A stretch of DNA of 64,000 bases, taken from Candidatus Zixiibacteriota bacterium (GTDB lineage Bacteria; Zixibacteria; MSB-5A5; GN15; FEB-12). The translations under genes were made by a program, and so were the position numbers. The stretch lies in the NCBI GenBank assembly GCA_024276275.1, contig JAJRXM010000060.1:1-64000 (forward strand), read 5' to 3'. A model generated the notes under the pieces. That model saw only the letters and a program-made list of their open reading frames with translations. It was not told the origin of the DNA and made no database searches. Shown here one piece after another: positions 1 to 8,524 of the stretch (the first letter of the stretch is position 1; every line of letters starts with the position of its first letter).

Positions 1-409
1 CAGTCGCATATAAAACATCTTTTTTTAGGCGTTTTTTCATGTTGTTTTTCGCTGTAAGTAAAACGGTCGGATGTGATTATAGCAAAATGGCTTTGTCTGC
101 AAAAATGGCTTAAAGCCATTTTCGGTAATATTTATTGTAGTCTTTTTGTGCATACTTTTTCCTTGTCATTCTGGACTCAAATAATGTCACTCCTAAATTG
201 ATTGGGAATCCAACATTGTTATTTTCTTCTTTCTATATTTTCGTTTATTCTGTTCATCAGTAATAAAGTAAATTTAGGATTACCATAATAAGTGTAGTGA
301 ATGTGGGGGTGTTTATAGGTAATTATATCTCTTATTCAACATTTTTCTTGTGTGAACAATTTCGTGTATGTATTTTATAATAGAAATTAAAATAATGAGG
401 GGTACTAAT
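1..409. other. Intergenic region with decayed repeat
   Basis: No gene is supported here. It holds a perfect inverted repeat at 102-122 and, around 160-214, a string resembling a decayed copy of the intergenic hairpin repeats found intact near 3.0 and 14.8 kb (TGTCATTCTGGACTC followed by GGGAATCCAAC). The rest is AT-rich with no clear promoter. Confidence 0.5.
102..122. repeat. 10-bp perfect inverted repeat
   Basis: AAAATGGCTT and AAGCCATTTT are separated by a single base, giving a near-perfect palindrome. A second copy of the left arm (AAAATGGCTT) occurs about 20 bases upstream. It could be the stem of a terminator for a gene to the left, or an operator. No good T-tract follows on the plus strand. 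Confidence 0.4.
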
Positions 410-2950
410 ATGTTTATACAAAATAAGACGGGATGGGTTGTATGCATCTTTTGCTTTTTATTATTTTCGTTTAATATATTCTCAAGAGATACTATTCAAT
501 TAAAATCAACCGATGACAATATTTTTACTGTAGACGAGTGTGTACCTGTTCATAATATCGGAAAACTTATTACAACTCAATATTTTGGTGGTGGTGGATA
601 TTCTAAATTGAGAGATTGTTATTTGAAACAATACCAACAGAATAGAGCAGAATTTCCAAAAGGTTCCGGTTTATATTATGTATCAGGAACAGGTTCTTGG
701 TTTGGAGGTATTATCGGAAATGATACCTTGGTTTCACAATCTCGATTTGGAGAGATATGGACCGACGGTAATATTATTCTAAGATCAACATCAGATCCTA
801 CCTCTGTTTATTATGAAGATGCTGTATCTGAATTAGATTATGTTGTTTATAGGGCAGATACTTTTAGCAATGCACCGTATCTTGATTCATATTTAGATAA
901 TGACAGTCGACCGCATAAACCTTTAGGTCTTTTAATAAAACAATCATCATATTCTTGGTCGTATGGATATGCCGAAGATTTTGTGTTGCTTGATTTTGAG
1001 ATTAAGAATGTAGGAACAAAGTTTATAAAAGATTTTTATTTCGGGATAAAATTACTACCGATGTCTGGTTATATGGGTTCAAAACCTAAGACCCCTGATG
1101 ATGACATAGGTGGTTTTTTACCTGAATTTATTTTAGGCGATAATTGTCAATACATAGATACACTCAACATGGTTTGGGGAAGCGACAATAACGGTAATCC
1201 GGTAGACGGTGTGTTTACAGATATAGCAAAAGAGGTAAACGGAGAGTTAGTTAAATCGGGTACCGGCATAGGCGGTGTATTATTTTTAGCCAATAATAAC
1301 GGTATTCATTTGGCAGGGAAAAAGATTTCATACAACTGGTGGTTTGATGACTGGGATTTTATCTCAGATTTTAATTTCGGTCCTGTTATGAAAAAAAACT
1401 TACGTGATTTAGGTAATACATGGTCGGGAGAGCCTTTTGGTGATAACGGCAGATATTTTGTTATGTCCAACGGCGAAATTGATTACAACCAAATATATAC
1501 CGCATCAATATATCAAACAGACCCGGTATGGGTGTATCCTGACCAAAGAAAAGCAAGAACTATTTCAGACGGTTATGGATGGATGGAACATCTTCTTTCC
1601 GTCGGTCCGTTTGATTTACCACCGGGTGGGGTATTACGGATTCCGTTTGCTTACGTTGCCGGAGAGAACTTTCATACGAAGCCGACTAACATTGACAATC
1701 TCCCTGATTTCCCTGAATCGTATTACAGTAATCTTGATTTTTCTGACCTTGCCAAAAATGCTCAATGGGCTAGATGGATTTATGACAACCCCGGTGTTGA
1801 TACAGACGGTGACGGTGATTCAGGACTGTACACTATCTGTGTTTTAGATTCACAACTGATAGATAACGAATGGGTCGTTTCTGCTGCTGATACTTTTTGG
1901 TATCGCGGCGACGGTGTCCCTGACTGGAAAGCGGCAGGACCTCCTCCTGCACCGTATGTATGGTTAGAACCTACACTTAATGGAATACGGGTTCGGTTCA
2001 ACGGTTCCCGTTCAGAAACGGAAAAAGATATTTTTACACAGATAGTCGATTTTGAGGGATACAATATTTATTTCGGTCGTGATGAAAGAGAAGCGTCTTT
2101 GTCATTAGTTGCCTCGTATGACTATGAGAACTATGATAAATATGTTTGGAACTCTGCGGTGGAAAGATACATTGTCGAAGATGTTCCGTTGACTCTTGCA
2201 GACATACGATGTGCCTATGCCGACAGTTGTAACGATAGTTCTTTTGACCCATTGAGCTTTACTCGTTCTGACCCGTTTTATAATATCGATTCTATCTTTT
2301 ATTTTGTAAAACATTCTTACAATGTTGTCGGTGATGCTATCGCAAAAGTCTATCCGAACATTCGCGACCCAAGATTAGTGCATGTTGATTCATTAGTTGA
2401 TGACGACTATACTGAAGAAGGTTATTTTAAATTCTTCGAGTATTCTTATACAATCGAAAATCTTCTTCCGACTATAGGTTATTGGGTCAATGTAACTGCC
2501 TTTGATTTTGGTTCTCCGAAGTCGGGACTGCAGGCACTTGAAACATCTAAGACAGTAAGTATTCAGAATGCATATCCCTTGATAGATGCCGACGAATTAT
2601 CAGGTGAACGAAAACAGGTTTATGTATTTCCGAACCCATATCGCATTGATGCAGGCTATCGTGCATCGGGTTACGAAGGTCGTACTGAAGAAGACCGCCC
2701 CGACTACCGTGTACGTGAATTGAACTTTGCCAATTTACCTCCGAGATGCGATATAAAAATATTCTCATTGGACGGTGATTTAGTTCGACATCTTTTACAT
2801 GACAAAGATATATCCGACCCGACTTATAGCCGCGACAGTTGGAACCTGATTACCCGTAATACACAAATGATTGTAAGCGGGCTATACTATTGGACAGTTG
2901 AGTTCCCCGACGGTGAGGTGCAGATGGGCAAGTTTGTGGTGATTATGTAA
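410..2950 (+). CDS. Secreted protein with FlgD/T9SS-like C-terminal domain
   Basis: Large exported protein, probably at the cell surface; specific function unknown. The reading frame is open from 368, but the ATG at 410 is preferred because GAGGGG lies 8 bases upstream and the product then starts with a short basic stretch and a hydrophobic signal peptide ending near FNIFSRD. The middle is rich in aromatic residues, Asp and Gly, with a stretch like a fibronectin-type or beta-sandwich fold around residues 520-740. The last 110 residues carry VYVFPNPYR, an IFSLDGDLVR strand and GLYYWTVEFPDGEVQMGKFVV, the pattern of FlgD-Ig-like or type IX sorting domains in FCB bacteria. A terminator-like hairpin follows at 3075. 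Confidence 0.75.
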   Translation: MFIQNKTGWVVCIFCFLLFSFNIFSRDTIQLKSTDDNIFTVDECVPVHNIGKLITTQYFGGGGYSKLRDCYLKQYQQNRAEFPKGSGLYYVSGTGSWFGGIIGNDTLVSQSRFGEIWTDGNIILRSTSDPTSVYYEDAVSELDYVVYRADTFSNAPYLDSYLDNDSRPHKPLGLLIKQSSYSWSYGYAEDFVLLDFEIKNVGTKFIKDFYFGIKLLPMSGYMGSKPKTPDDDIGGFLPEFILGDNCQYIDTLNMVWGSDNNGNPVDGVFTDIAKEVNGELVKSGTGIGGVLFLANNNGIHLAGKKISYNWWFDDWDFISDFNFGPVMKKNLRDLGNTWSGEPFGDNGRYFVMSNGEIDYNQIYTASIYQTDPVWVYPDQRKARTISDGYGWMEHLLSVGPFDLPPGGVLRIPFAYVAGENFHTKPTNIDNLPDFPESYYSNLDFSDLAKNAQWARWIYDNPGVDTDGDGDSGLYTICVLDSQLIDNEWVVSAADTFWYRGDGVPDWKAAGPPPAPYVWLEPTLNGIRVRFNGSRSETEKDIFTQIVDFEGYNIYFGRDEREASLSLVASYDYENYDKYVWNSAVERYIVEDVPLTLADIRCAYADSCNDSSFDPLSFTRSDPFYNIDSIFYFVKHSYNVVGDAIAKVYPNIRDPRLVHVDSLVDDDYTEEGYFKFFEYSYTIENLLPTIGYWVNVTAFDFGSPKSGLQALETSKTVSIQNAYPLIDADELSGERKQVYVFPNPYRIDAGYRASGYEGRTEEDRPDYRVRELNFANLPPRCDIKIFSLDGDLVRHLLHDKDISDPTYSRDSWNLITRNTQMIVSGLYYWTVEFPDGEVQMGKFVVIM

Positions 2951-3022
2951 TGCATCTTTGGCAGACGAGGACATAGCATAGAAAGATAATATAGATTGAA
3001 AAAGCAGGAATACTTTTCTGCA

Positions 3023-3052
3023 CTGGACTCCGTGTCAAGCACGGAGAGGAGT
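3023..3052. repeat. Intergenic hairpin repeat, TCAAG loop (copy 1)
   Basis: A 30-base block identical to 14776-14805. Its core is a 7-bp perfect stem CTCCGTG / CACGGAG (3028-3034 and 3040-3046) around the loop TCAAG. The ATTCCAAA / TTTGGAAT hairpin at 14894-14914 has the same loop with a different stem. Confidence 0.75.
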
Positions 3053-3074
3053 AACGGGAGTGGCAGTTTGTAGG

Positions 3075-3097
3075 GGCGTTTCGTGAAACGCCTTTTT
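3075..3097 (+). terminator. Rho-independent terminator-like hairpin
   Basis: An 8-bp stem GGCGTTTC / GAAACGCC is followed directly by TTTTT, downstream of the plus-strand secreted protein gene. The same hairpin style, a GTAGGGGCG-type palindrome, also occurs as an intergenic repeat in other bacteria, so it may be a repeat unit doing termination. Confidence 0.6.
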
Positions 3098-3130
3098 GAT
3101 ACAACATCGGTAGGACATACATTCTTGTCT

Positions 3131-3150
3131 GTCAGGAAGGGGTTCCTGAC
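3131..3150. repeat. Palindromic repeat unit in intergenic cluster
   Basis: GTCAGGAA and TTCCTGAC form a perfect 8-bp stem around GGGG. It lies in the same 300-base gene-free interval (2951-3250) as the TCAAG hairpin and the ATACT/AGTAT hairpin. Confidence 0.6.
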
Positions 3151-3169
3151 TGCTCAAGAAAAAACGAGC

Positions 3170-3190
3170 ATACTTCAACAAGCTCAGTAT
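3170..3190. repeat. ATACT...AGTAT hairpin repeat (copy 1)
   Basis: ATACTTCAACAAGCTCAGTAT, followed by GAC, differs by one base from 14948-14968. On the minus strand this hairpin precedes CTCGTTTTTTC, so it could act as terminator for the citryl-CoA lyase gene that ends at 3251. Confidence 0.65.
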
Positions 3191-3250
3191 GACTTATTAT
3201 AAAACCTAATCAAGTTTGGGATGACATAGGCGGAAGGTGACTTGGTTACA

Positions 3251-4018
3251 CTATTCTATTTCACGTTCGTCTGGGCCGTCGTATTCAAACGGAAGTGGTC
3301 CGAGTTTCCGCATCGGTTTTTCACGGGTCTTTTCTTCATAGGCATGAGCTATCAAACCGGGTACCCGAGAAATGATAAAGAACCCTTTACCGAGTCTCCA
3401 GTCAAAACCCATATCGGAAATAACAGCAGCAATTGCACCATCGACGTTGATAGGTAATTGTCTTCCTGTTTTTTCGGCAAGAGTTTTTTCGAGAGCCTTA
3501 CATAGTTCAATATGTTTCCCTGAGTAACCATGTTTGTCGGCAATTTCAAAAAGCTTGGCTGTGCGAGGATCAATTTTGTGGAGCCTGTGCCCAAAGCCCG
3601 GCATTCTACGTTTGTTTTCTTTGAGCCAGTCGACTAGTTGCGATGCTGTGGTTGATGCATCGGTATCTTTTTCCGCCCACTCCTGCATGATTTTTGCAGA
3701 CTGTTCAATAGCTCCGCCATGGGTATCCCCTATTACCAAGACACCACCTGCTACGGCAGCATTGAGTGAGTTACCACCCGACATAACAGTACGAGTTCCC
3801 AATACTGACGGAGGTGTGGCACCATGGTCGATAGATGCAACCAATATAGCATTCATCAGTTCTGCCTCTGCTTTTGACGGAAGCTCCCCCTTGAGAATCA
3901 GAAAAACAGTTTCGGCATAAGAGAGTTTTTCCATCACATCGGTTATGTTATAACCTCGCACATGAATCTTCCCCGGTTCGATTTTGGTGATAGCTGTTTT
4001 CCAATTTTCTGATGACAT
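3251..4018 (-). CDS. Citryl-CoA lyase (citrate synthase family)
   Basis: Predicted to cleave citryl-CoA to acetyl-CoA and oxaloacetate, or to be a short citrate-synthase-type enzyme of the same fold. At 255 residues it has the length of stand-alone citryl-CoA lyases rather than full citrate synthase (about 380-430). Family motifs visible are GATPPSVLGTRTVMSGG, the active-site GDTHGGAIEQ, GFGHRLHKIDPR and, near the C-terminus, HAYEEKTREKPMRKLGP. The ATG start follows AAAGAGGT. It is convergent with the upstream secreted-protein gene. With the 2-oxoacid:ferredoxin oxidoreductase operon 1 kb away it hints at reversible TCA-cycle chemistry, but no citryl-CoA synthetase or ATP-citrate lyase large subunit is in the window. 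Confidence 0.85.
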   Translation of the reverse strand: MSSENWKTAITKIEPGKIHVRGYNITDVMEKLSYAETVFLILKGELPSKAEAELMNAILVASIDHGATPPSVLGTRTVMSGGNSLNAAVAGGVLVIGDTHGGAIEQSAKIMQEWAEKDTDASTTASQLVDWLKENKRRMPGFGHRLHKIDPRTAKLFEIADKHGYSGKHIELCKALEKTLAEKTGRQLPINVDGAIAAVISDMGFDWRLGKGFFIISRVPGLIAHAYEEKTREKPMRKLGPLPFEYDGPDEREIE

Positions 4019-4041
4019 TATGTACCTCTTTTTTTATCTAC

Positions 4042-4809
4042 TTATTTTTTAATAACTTGACTGATAACTTTCAGCCAATCTTTCTGTAGGTATTTTGTAT
4101 TCAATTTTGTTATAGATTGAACTGTTGAGTCAAAAGGGAGTTGAGACTCATATAGAAGTTTAAAATTATCAATTCCATATTTAAATACAAAATAATCTAT
4201 AAATGATGCTGCCTCGGCAGATTGATATGCCTCCCAATTATAGTCCGTTCTCTCGTTTGTAATCAACTCGGCAAGAGGCATAAACTTATTGGAATCTATA
4301 AAAGTGAAAGTCATAGAATGATAATCACGCCCGGACGCATCAAGAAGCCGCATAATACCATGATATAGAAATTTGTATTTCGGTTCTACGTTTGTCCATT
4401 TGTGCAACATATACATTGCCGAAGGAATGCCAAATGTATTACCTGACCAATAATAAACAGTGTCACCGTTTATAGACGGGAATTCTGATTGGGTAATTTC
4501 CTGCCCTTGTCCAAATCCGGTAAAGTAGAACATGACAATTGTATCTGTCGGTTCAGGTAATCTAAAAAACTGAGCATTTCTTCGGAGAACAGTTTTATAT
4601 AGTTTTGCGTTGTCTGTCATTTGTGCTGTAAAAAGATGCCCCGGAGGAAATACGACTTTTATGTTTTGATATTGGGCTGTTTCCCAAGATTCATAAACAG
4701 AAGCTTTGGTAGAATCTATTTCGGTTTTTTGAGTTTCGGTATCCGAAGAACATGCTGAAATAGTAAGTAAAACTCCTATTAGCAATATATTACAAACAAA
4801 TAATTTCAA
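4042..4809 (-). CDS. Lipoprotein, peptidase-MA-like
   Basis: 255-residue lipoprotein. The N-terminus MKLFVCNILLIGVLLTISAC is a signal peptide ending in a lipobox (ISAC, Cys20), so the mature protein should be membrane-anchored in the periplasm. The C-terminal part, with AEAASFIDYFVFKYGIDNFKLLYES, resembles the segment after the active site in peptidase-MA-like (gluzincin) domains, but no HExxH is present; FLYHGIMRLLDASGRDYH is where it would be expected. It may therefore be an inactive relative, and no enzymatic role is claimed. It ends 23 bases before the citryl-CoA lyase start and may be co-transcribed. Confidence 0.7.
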   Translation of the reverse strand: MKLFVCNILLIGVLLTISACSSDTETQKTEIDSTKASVYESWETAQYQNIKVVFPPGHLFTAQMTDNAKLYKTVLRRNAQFFRLPEPTDTIVMFYFTGFGQGQEITQSEFPSINGDTVYYWSGNTFGIPSAMYMLHKWTNVEPKYKFLYHGIMRLLDASGRDYHSMTFTFIDSNKFMPLAELITNERTDYNWEAYQSAEAASFIDYFVFKYGIDNFKLLYESQLPFDSTVQSITKLNTKYLQKDWLKVISQVIKK

Positions 4810-4957
4810 AGATATACTCTTTTCACTAAAATATTATCATATTCAAAATGTTTACAAAAAAGTGTAATTTATTCATTCTGAACATGTTTGGCAAATATAC
4901 ATCGGAAAATCAGATGAGTCAATTTTATTCTCTACGTTATTTTTTTCACAATCTCAC

Positions 4958-4986
4958 TTGACTTAATCGATAATTTTGGCGATATT
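4958..4986 (+). promoter_or_regulatory. Candidate sigma-70-type promoter for KOR operon
   Basis: TTGACT (4958-4963), a 17-base spacer and GATATT (4981-4986) lie about 110 bases before the GTG start of the first operon gene. This 286-base gap is shared with the divergent lipoprotein gene and holds no other obvious element. Confidence 0.35.
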
Positions 4987-5095
4987 CTATGCAAGACTGA
5001 TTTAAGGGTATTTAATTTTTTGTAGAGAAACGAAGATTTAAGTGGAATACAAAAAAATGATAATAATTCTTGGTCAAAATATATAAGGTACATCA

Positions 5096-5818
5096 GTGTT
5101 GACAGATAGCCGCTCACAAAAATGGGAATTACCCCAAATAGAAAAGCCTATTAATATCATTGTAGGTGGGTATGGATCCGGCAAGTCGGAAGTATCTGTA
5201 AATTTAGCAAGATATTTGGCCCTTGACAAAACATTTGTAAATCGACCTATTTCAATTTTAGATTTAGATATTGTGAATCCTTATTTCCGTTCTCGCGAAG
5301 CATCAGTCGAACTTGAAAAACTTGGGATAGGCTCAATCAATCCGGAAGGTGCTGAATTTTATGCCGATCTTCCGATAATTCTTCCCCAAATACGTGGAGC
5401 TATCGAGACAGCCGAAGGAACTGTAATCTGTGATGTCGGTGGCGATGATGTCGGAGCCAGAGTTTTAAGTTCACTGGCGGGCTCATTTCATGCAGCTACT
5501 TATGATATGGTGTTGGTCTTAAATTTGAGTCGTCCGTTTACGTCAAATGTAGCAGGATGTTTAAAAACGATTTCTGAGATTGAGTTTTCATCACGATTAA
5601 AATTTTCAGGTATTATTTCAAATACTCATCTTATGGATGATACTAATGAGGAAATTGTATTAAGCGGTATTGCATTATCAAAAGAAGTAAGCAAACAGAC
5701 CGGTTTAAAATTATGGTTTGTTTCAGCCGAACAAAAGATATTAAACATAATAGAATCAGCTTACATAGATATTCCGGTTTTACCCCTAAACCGTTCACTC
5801 TTGAAACCTTGGGAATAA
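5096..5818 (+). CDS. P-loop NTPase (SIMIBI/MinD-like) heading KOR operon
   Basis: 240-residue nucleotide-binding protein. A Walker A motif GGYGSGKSE sits near residue 25, ILDLDIVNPYFR resembles the switch region of ParA/MinD/CobQ-type ATPases, and VICDVGGDDVG resembles a Walker B/switch II. It starts at GTG 5096 with AAGG about 8 bases upstream (a TTG follows directly). It ends 24 bases before the ferredoxin subunit gene, so it is the first gene of the KOR operon. Its role may be assembly of the oxidoreductase or insertion of its cofactors; this is inference from position. Similar uncharacterised ATPases are annotated only as ATP-binding proteins. Confidence 0.75.
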   Translation: MLTDSRSQKWELPQIEKPINIIVGGYGSGKSEVSVNLARYLALDKTFVNRPISILDLDIVNPYFRSREASVELEKLGIGSINPEGAEFYADLPIILPQIRGAIETAEGTVICDVGGDDVGARVLSSLAGSFHAATYDMVLVLNLSRPFTSNVAGCLKTISEIEFSSRLKFSGIISNTHLMDDTNEEIVLSGIALSKEVSKQTGLKLWFVSAEQKILNIIESAYIDIPVLPLNRSLLKPWE

Positions 5819-5842
5819 AACAGAATTAGTAAAGGATATTAT

Positions 5843-6076
5843 ATGCCCGGTGTAATAATAGATAAGAATCATTGTAAAGGATGTGAGCTCTGTGTGAAAG
5901 CATGCCCTCAGGATATTCTTCGGATGTCTAAGACAATCGGAGTTAAGGGGTATTTTTGTGCCGAGCTGGTTGACAGTTCCAGATGTATCGGCTGTCAGCT
6001 TTGTGCGATAACCTGTCCCGACGTAGCAATAGAAGTTCATACTCATGGAACTTCGTTTGCTCTCTTCGAATACTAG
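5843..6076 (+). CDS. korD: 2-oxoacid:ferredoxin oxidoreductase, delta (4Fe-4S) subunit
   Basis: 77-residue two-cluster ferredoxin. Motifs CKGCELCVKACP and CIGCQLCAITCP each supply the CxxCxxCxxxC ligands for a [4Fe-4S] cluster. It is the electron-transfer subunit that takes electrons from the thiamine-diphosphate site of the beta subunit. Its ATG follows AAAGGAT. It lies 17 bases before the alpha subunit; the order delta-alpha-beta-gamma is typical of four-subunit 2-oxoglutarate or 2-ketoisovalerate oxidoreductases. Confidence 0.88.
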   Translation: MPGVIIDKNHCKGCELCVKACPQDILRMSKTIGVKGYFCAELVDSSRCIGCQLCAITCPDVAIEVHTHGTSFALFEY

Positions 6077-6093
6077 GCACAAGGAGAATTAAC

Positions 6094-7182
6094 ATGGCTA
6101 AAATACTTATGAAAGGTAACGAAGCAATTGCTGAAGCGGCAATAAAAGCCGGCGGTAATAATTATTTCTGTTACCCGATAACACCACAGACAGAAGTTGC
6201 CGAATATCTCGCTAAACGGATGCCTGAAGTCGGCGGTGTCTTTTTACAGGGAGAGTCGGAACTTGCTGTTGCTAATATGATATTCGGGGCGGCAGCAACA
6301 GGCAAGCGAGTTTTCACTACTTCCTCATCCCCCGGTATTTCATTAATGCAAGAAGCTATTTCGTATATGGCCGGAGCTGAATTACCGTGCGTAATTGTCA
6401 ATATCATGCGCGGCGGTCCCGGACTCGGTGGAATTTTACCGGCTCAGTCAGATTATTTTCAATCGGTTAAAGGCGGTGGACACGGTGATTATAGATTACT
6501 CGTTCTGGCACCATCTACAGTGCAAGAAGCTGTTGACCTGATGATGCTTTCATTTCATTTAGCAGATAAATACTCTAATCCTGTTATGATGATAGGTGAC
6601 GGTATGATCGGTCAGATGATGGAACCTGTTGAGTTTCCTGATGTGTATGAAGAACCTGAACTACCTGAAAAGACTTGGGCTATCACAGGTGCTAAAGGAA
6701 GAAAACCGCGGGTTGTTCGCTCTCTCTTTTTAGACCCCAATAAGCTTGAAAACAACAGTTGGCATTTGTATGACAAATATGAATTGATGAAAAAAAACGA
6801 AGTCCGTTTTGAAAAATATAAAGTTAATGATAAAAATGAAATCCTTATAGTTTCTTACGGTACAATGGCTCGAATTTGTCAGACTGCAATTGATGAAATT
6901 GAAAAAGAAGGTGTTTCGATTGGACTTTTCCGACCGATATCTCTTTTCCCTTTTCCTCAAGATGACATTTTTACTGAAGCATCAAAAAAGAATATCAAAA
7001 ATGTTTTGGTAATTGAAATGAGTACCGGTCAGATGATTGAAGATGTTGAACGTGCTGTTGTCGGTAAGAAAAAAGTAACATTCTTTGGACGTACCGGCGG
7101 TATTGTACCATCTCCTGAAGAAGTTATCAAAAAGATTAAAGAGATGGTCTCCAAAAAATCTAAAACGAAAAAGAAAGCATGA
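6094..7182 (+). CDS. korA: 2-oxoacid:ferredoxin oxidoreductase, alpha subunit
   Basis: 362 residues. The pyrimidine-binding domain of a thiamine-diphosphate-dependent oxidoreductase: GNEAIAEAAIKAGGNNYF, YPITPQTEVAEYL, QGESELAVANMIFGAAATG and the TSSSPGISLMQEAISYMAGAE stretch are family hallmarks. The C-terminal third (from about EILIVSYGTMARI) is the transketolase C-terminal-like domain. The frame is open from 5983, but the ATG at 6094 has AAGGAG 8 bases upstream and starts at the conserved MAKILMKGNEA. 2-oxoglutarate is the likely substrate, but branched-chain 2-oxoacids (VorB type) cannot be excluded. The TGA stop overlaps a possible start of the beta gene. Confidence 0.9.
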   Translation: MAKILMKGNEAIAEAAIKAGGNNYFCYPITPQTEVAEYLAKRMPEVGGVFLQGESELAVANMIFGAAATGKRVFTTSSSPGISLMQEAISYMAGAELPCVIVNIMRGGPGLGGILPAQSDYFQSVKGGGHGDYRLLVLAPSTVQEAVDLMMLSFHLADKYSNPVMMIGDGMIGQMMEPVEFPDVYEEPELPEKTWAITGAKGRKPRVVRSLFLDPNKLENNSWHLYDKYELMKKNEVRFEKYKVNDKNEILIVSYGTMARICQTAIDEIEKEGVSIGLFRPISLFPFPQDDIFTEASKKNIKNVLVIEMSTGQMIEDVERAVVGKKKVTFFGRTGGIVPSPEEVIKKIKEMVSKKSKTKKKA

Positions 7183-7190
7183 GGTCGGAT

Positions 7191-7955
7191 ATGAATACTG
7201 ACGAAAAAACAATCTTTGCCCGACCTGAAGGAATGACCGACATAGTTACACATTACTGCCCGGGATGTACTCATGGTATTATCCACAGGTTGGCGGCAGA
7301 AGCAATCGATTCATTAGGTATTAGAGAAAATACTGTCGGTGTTGCTCCGGTCGGATGTTCTGTACTTGCTTATAACTATTTTAACTGTGACTTTTTAGAA
7401 TCACCTCACGGAAGAGCACCTGCGATAGCAACCGGATTTAAACGGCTTCGTCCTGATATGATAGTATTTACCTATCAGGGTGACGGTGATTTAATTTCTA
7501 TAGGTATGTCAGAAATCATGCACGCTGCCAATCGTGGTGAAAAACTGACTGCAATTTTTGTAAACAACGCAATCTATGGTATGACAGGCGGACAGATGGC
7601 TCCGACAACATTACAGGGACAGATAACTTCTACGTGTCCTTCCGGTAGAGATCTAAATGAGACTGGACATCCGATTAGAATGACAGAACTTCTTTCCGGT
7701 TTAGTAACTCCGATGTATCTTGAAAGAGTTTCTGTACATTCACCTAAGCATATTATCCAAGCCAAAAAAGCTATTCGGAAAGCATTTCAATATCAGATAG
7801 ACAACAAAGGATTCTCTTTAGTTGAAGTTCTCTCTACTTGTCCGACTAACTGGGGACAAACTCCTAATGAATCGACTGACTGGCTTGAGGGGAATATGAT
7901 TCCGTACTATCCGCTTGGATGTTTCAAAGATTCTTTTGCCGATGAGGATAAATAA
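7191..7955 (+). CDS. korB: 2-oxoacid:ferredoxin oxidoreductase, beta (ThDP) subunit
   Basis: 254 residues from the ATG at 7191, chosen because GAGG sits 6 bases upstream; an in-frame ATG at 7179 overlaps the alpha stop. It binds the diphosphate of thiamine diphosphate: GDGD at 97-100 followed by NNAIYGMTGGQMAPTT is the classic GDG-NN motif. HYCPGCTHG near residue 21 supplies two Cys of the proximal [4Fe-4S] cluster of this family. With the alpha subunit it oxidatively decarboxylates 2-oxoacids with CoA and ferredoxin, reversibly. The stop TAA shares a base with the gamma subunit start. Confidence 0.92.
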   Translation: MNTDEKTIFARPEGMTDIVTHYCPGCTHGIIHRLAAEAIDSLGIRENTVGVAPVGCSVLAYNYFNCDFLESPHGRAPAIATGFKRLRPDMIVFTYQGDGDLISIGMSEIMHAANRGEKLTAIFVNNAIYGMTGGQMAPTTLQGQITSTCPSGRDLNETGHPIRMTELLSGLVTPMYLERVSVHSPKHIIQAKKAIRKAFQYQIDNKGFSLVEVLSTCPTNWGQTPNESTDWLEGNMIPYYPLGCFKDSFADEDK

Positions 7956-8524
7956 TGGAACAATATGAAGTAACTATGGCAGGCTTTGGTGGGCAGGGAA
8001 TTATGACCGCAGGTCAACTTCTTGCTTATTCTGCTATGCATGAAGATAAAAAAGTAATTTGGCTTCCCTCGTACGGTCCAGAAATGCGAGGCGGTACTGC
8101 CTATTGTACAATTGTAATTTCAAATGAAAGAATAGGCTCCCCTATTATTAATACACCGACAGGAATTTGTGTTTTCAATAGACCGTCGTTTGATAAGTTT
8201 GAACCAAGAGTAAAACCGGGAGGGCTTTTAATCGTCAACTCATCATTGATTAATGTTTCCTCCAAACGTACAGATATAGACCAGCTTTTAATTCCTGCAA
8301 ATAAAATGGCACATGAGGTCGGATCTCCAAAAGTTACAAACATAGCAGTAGTAGGAGCATTTATAGGAGCGACCGGAATTTTAAAATTGAAAACTATTGA
8401 AGAAACATTAAAGCAAAAACTTGGACATAAAAAAGCTATGCTTGATATGAATATTAAGATATTAGAAACCGGTTATAATTTCGCTAAGAAAAACCTTTTA
8501 AAAGCGAAGAAGGTCTCTGTATGA
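7955..8524 (+). CDS. korC: 2-oxoacid:ferredoxin oxidoreductase, gamma subunit
   Basis: 189 residues. The gamma-type domain is seen in EVTMAGFGGQGIMTAGQLLA at the N-terminus, the strongly conserved SYGPEMRGGTAYCTIVIS and NMAHEVGSPKVTNIAVVGAFIG-like C-terminal segment (here NKMAHEVGSPKVTN). Completes the four-subunit oxidoreductase. Translationally coupled on both sides: TAATG overlap with the beta subunit and ATGA overlap with the NuoE-like gene, which ties the NADH-type module to KOR in one operon. Confidence 0.9.
   Translation: MEQYEVTMAGFGGQGIMTAGQLLAYSAMHEDKKVIWLPSYGPEMRGGTAYCTIVISNERIGSPIINTPTGICVFNRPSFDKFEPRVKPGGLLIVNSSLINVSSKRTDIDQLLIPANKMAHEVGSPKVTNIAVVGAFIGATGILKLKTIEETLKQKLGHKKAMLDMNIKILETGYNFAKKNLLKAKKVSV

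Noticed and set aside
3075-3150. A small transposon or MITE
   Set aside because: No terminal inverted repeat pair with target duplication could be defined; the elements are separate short hairpins.
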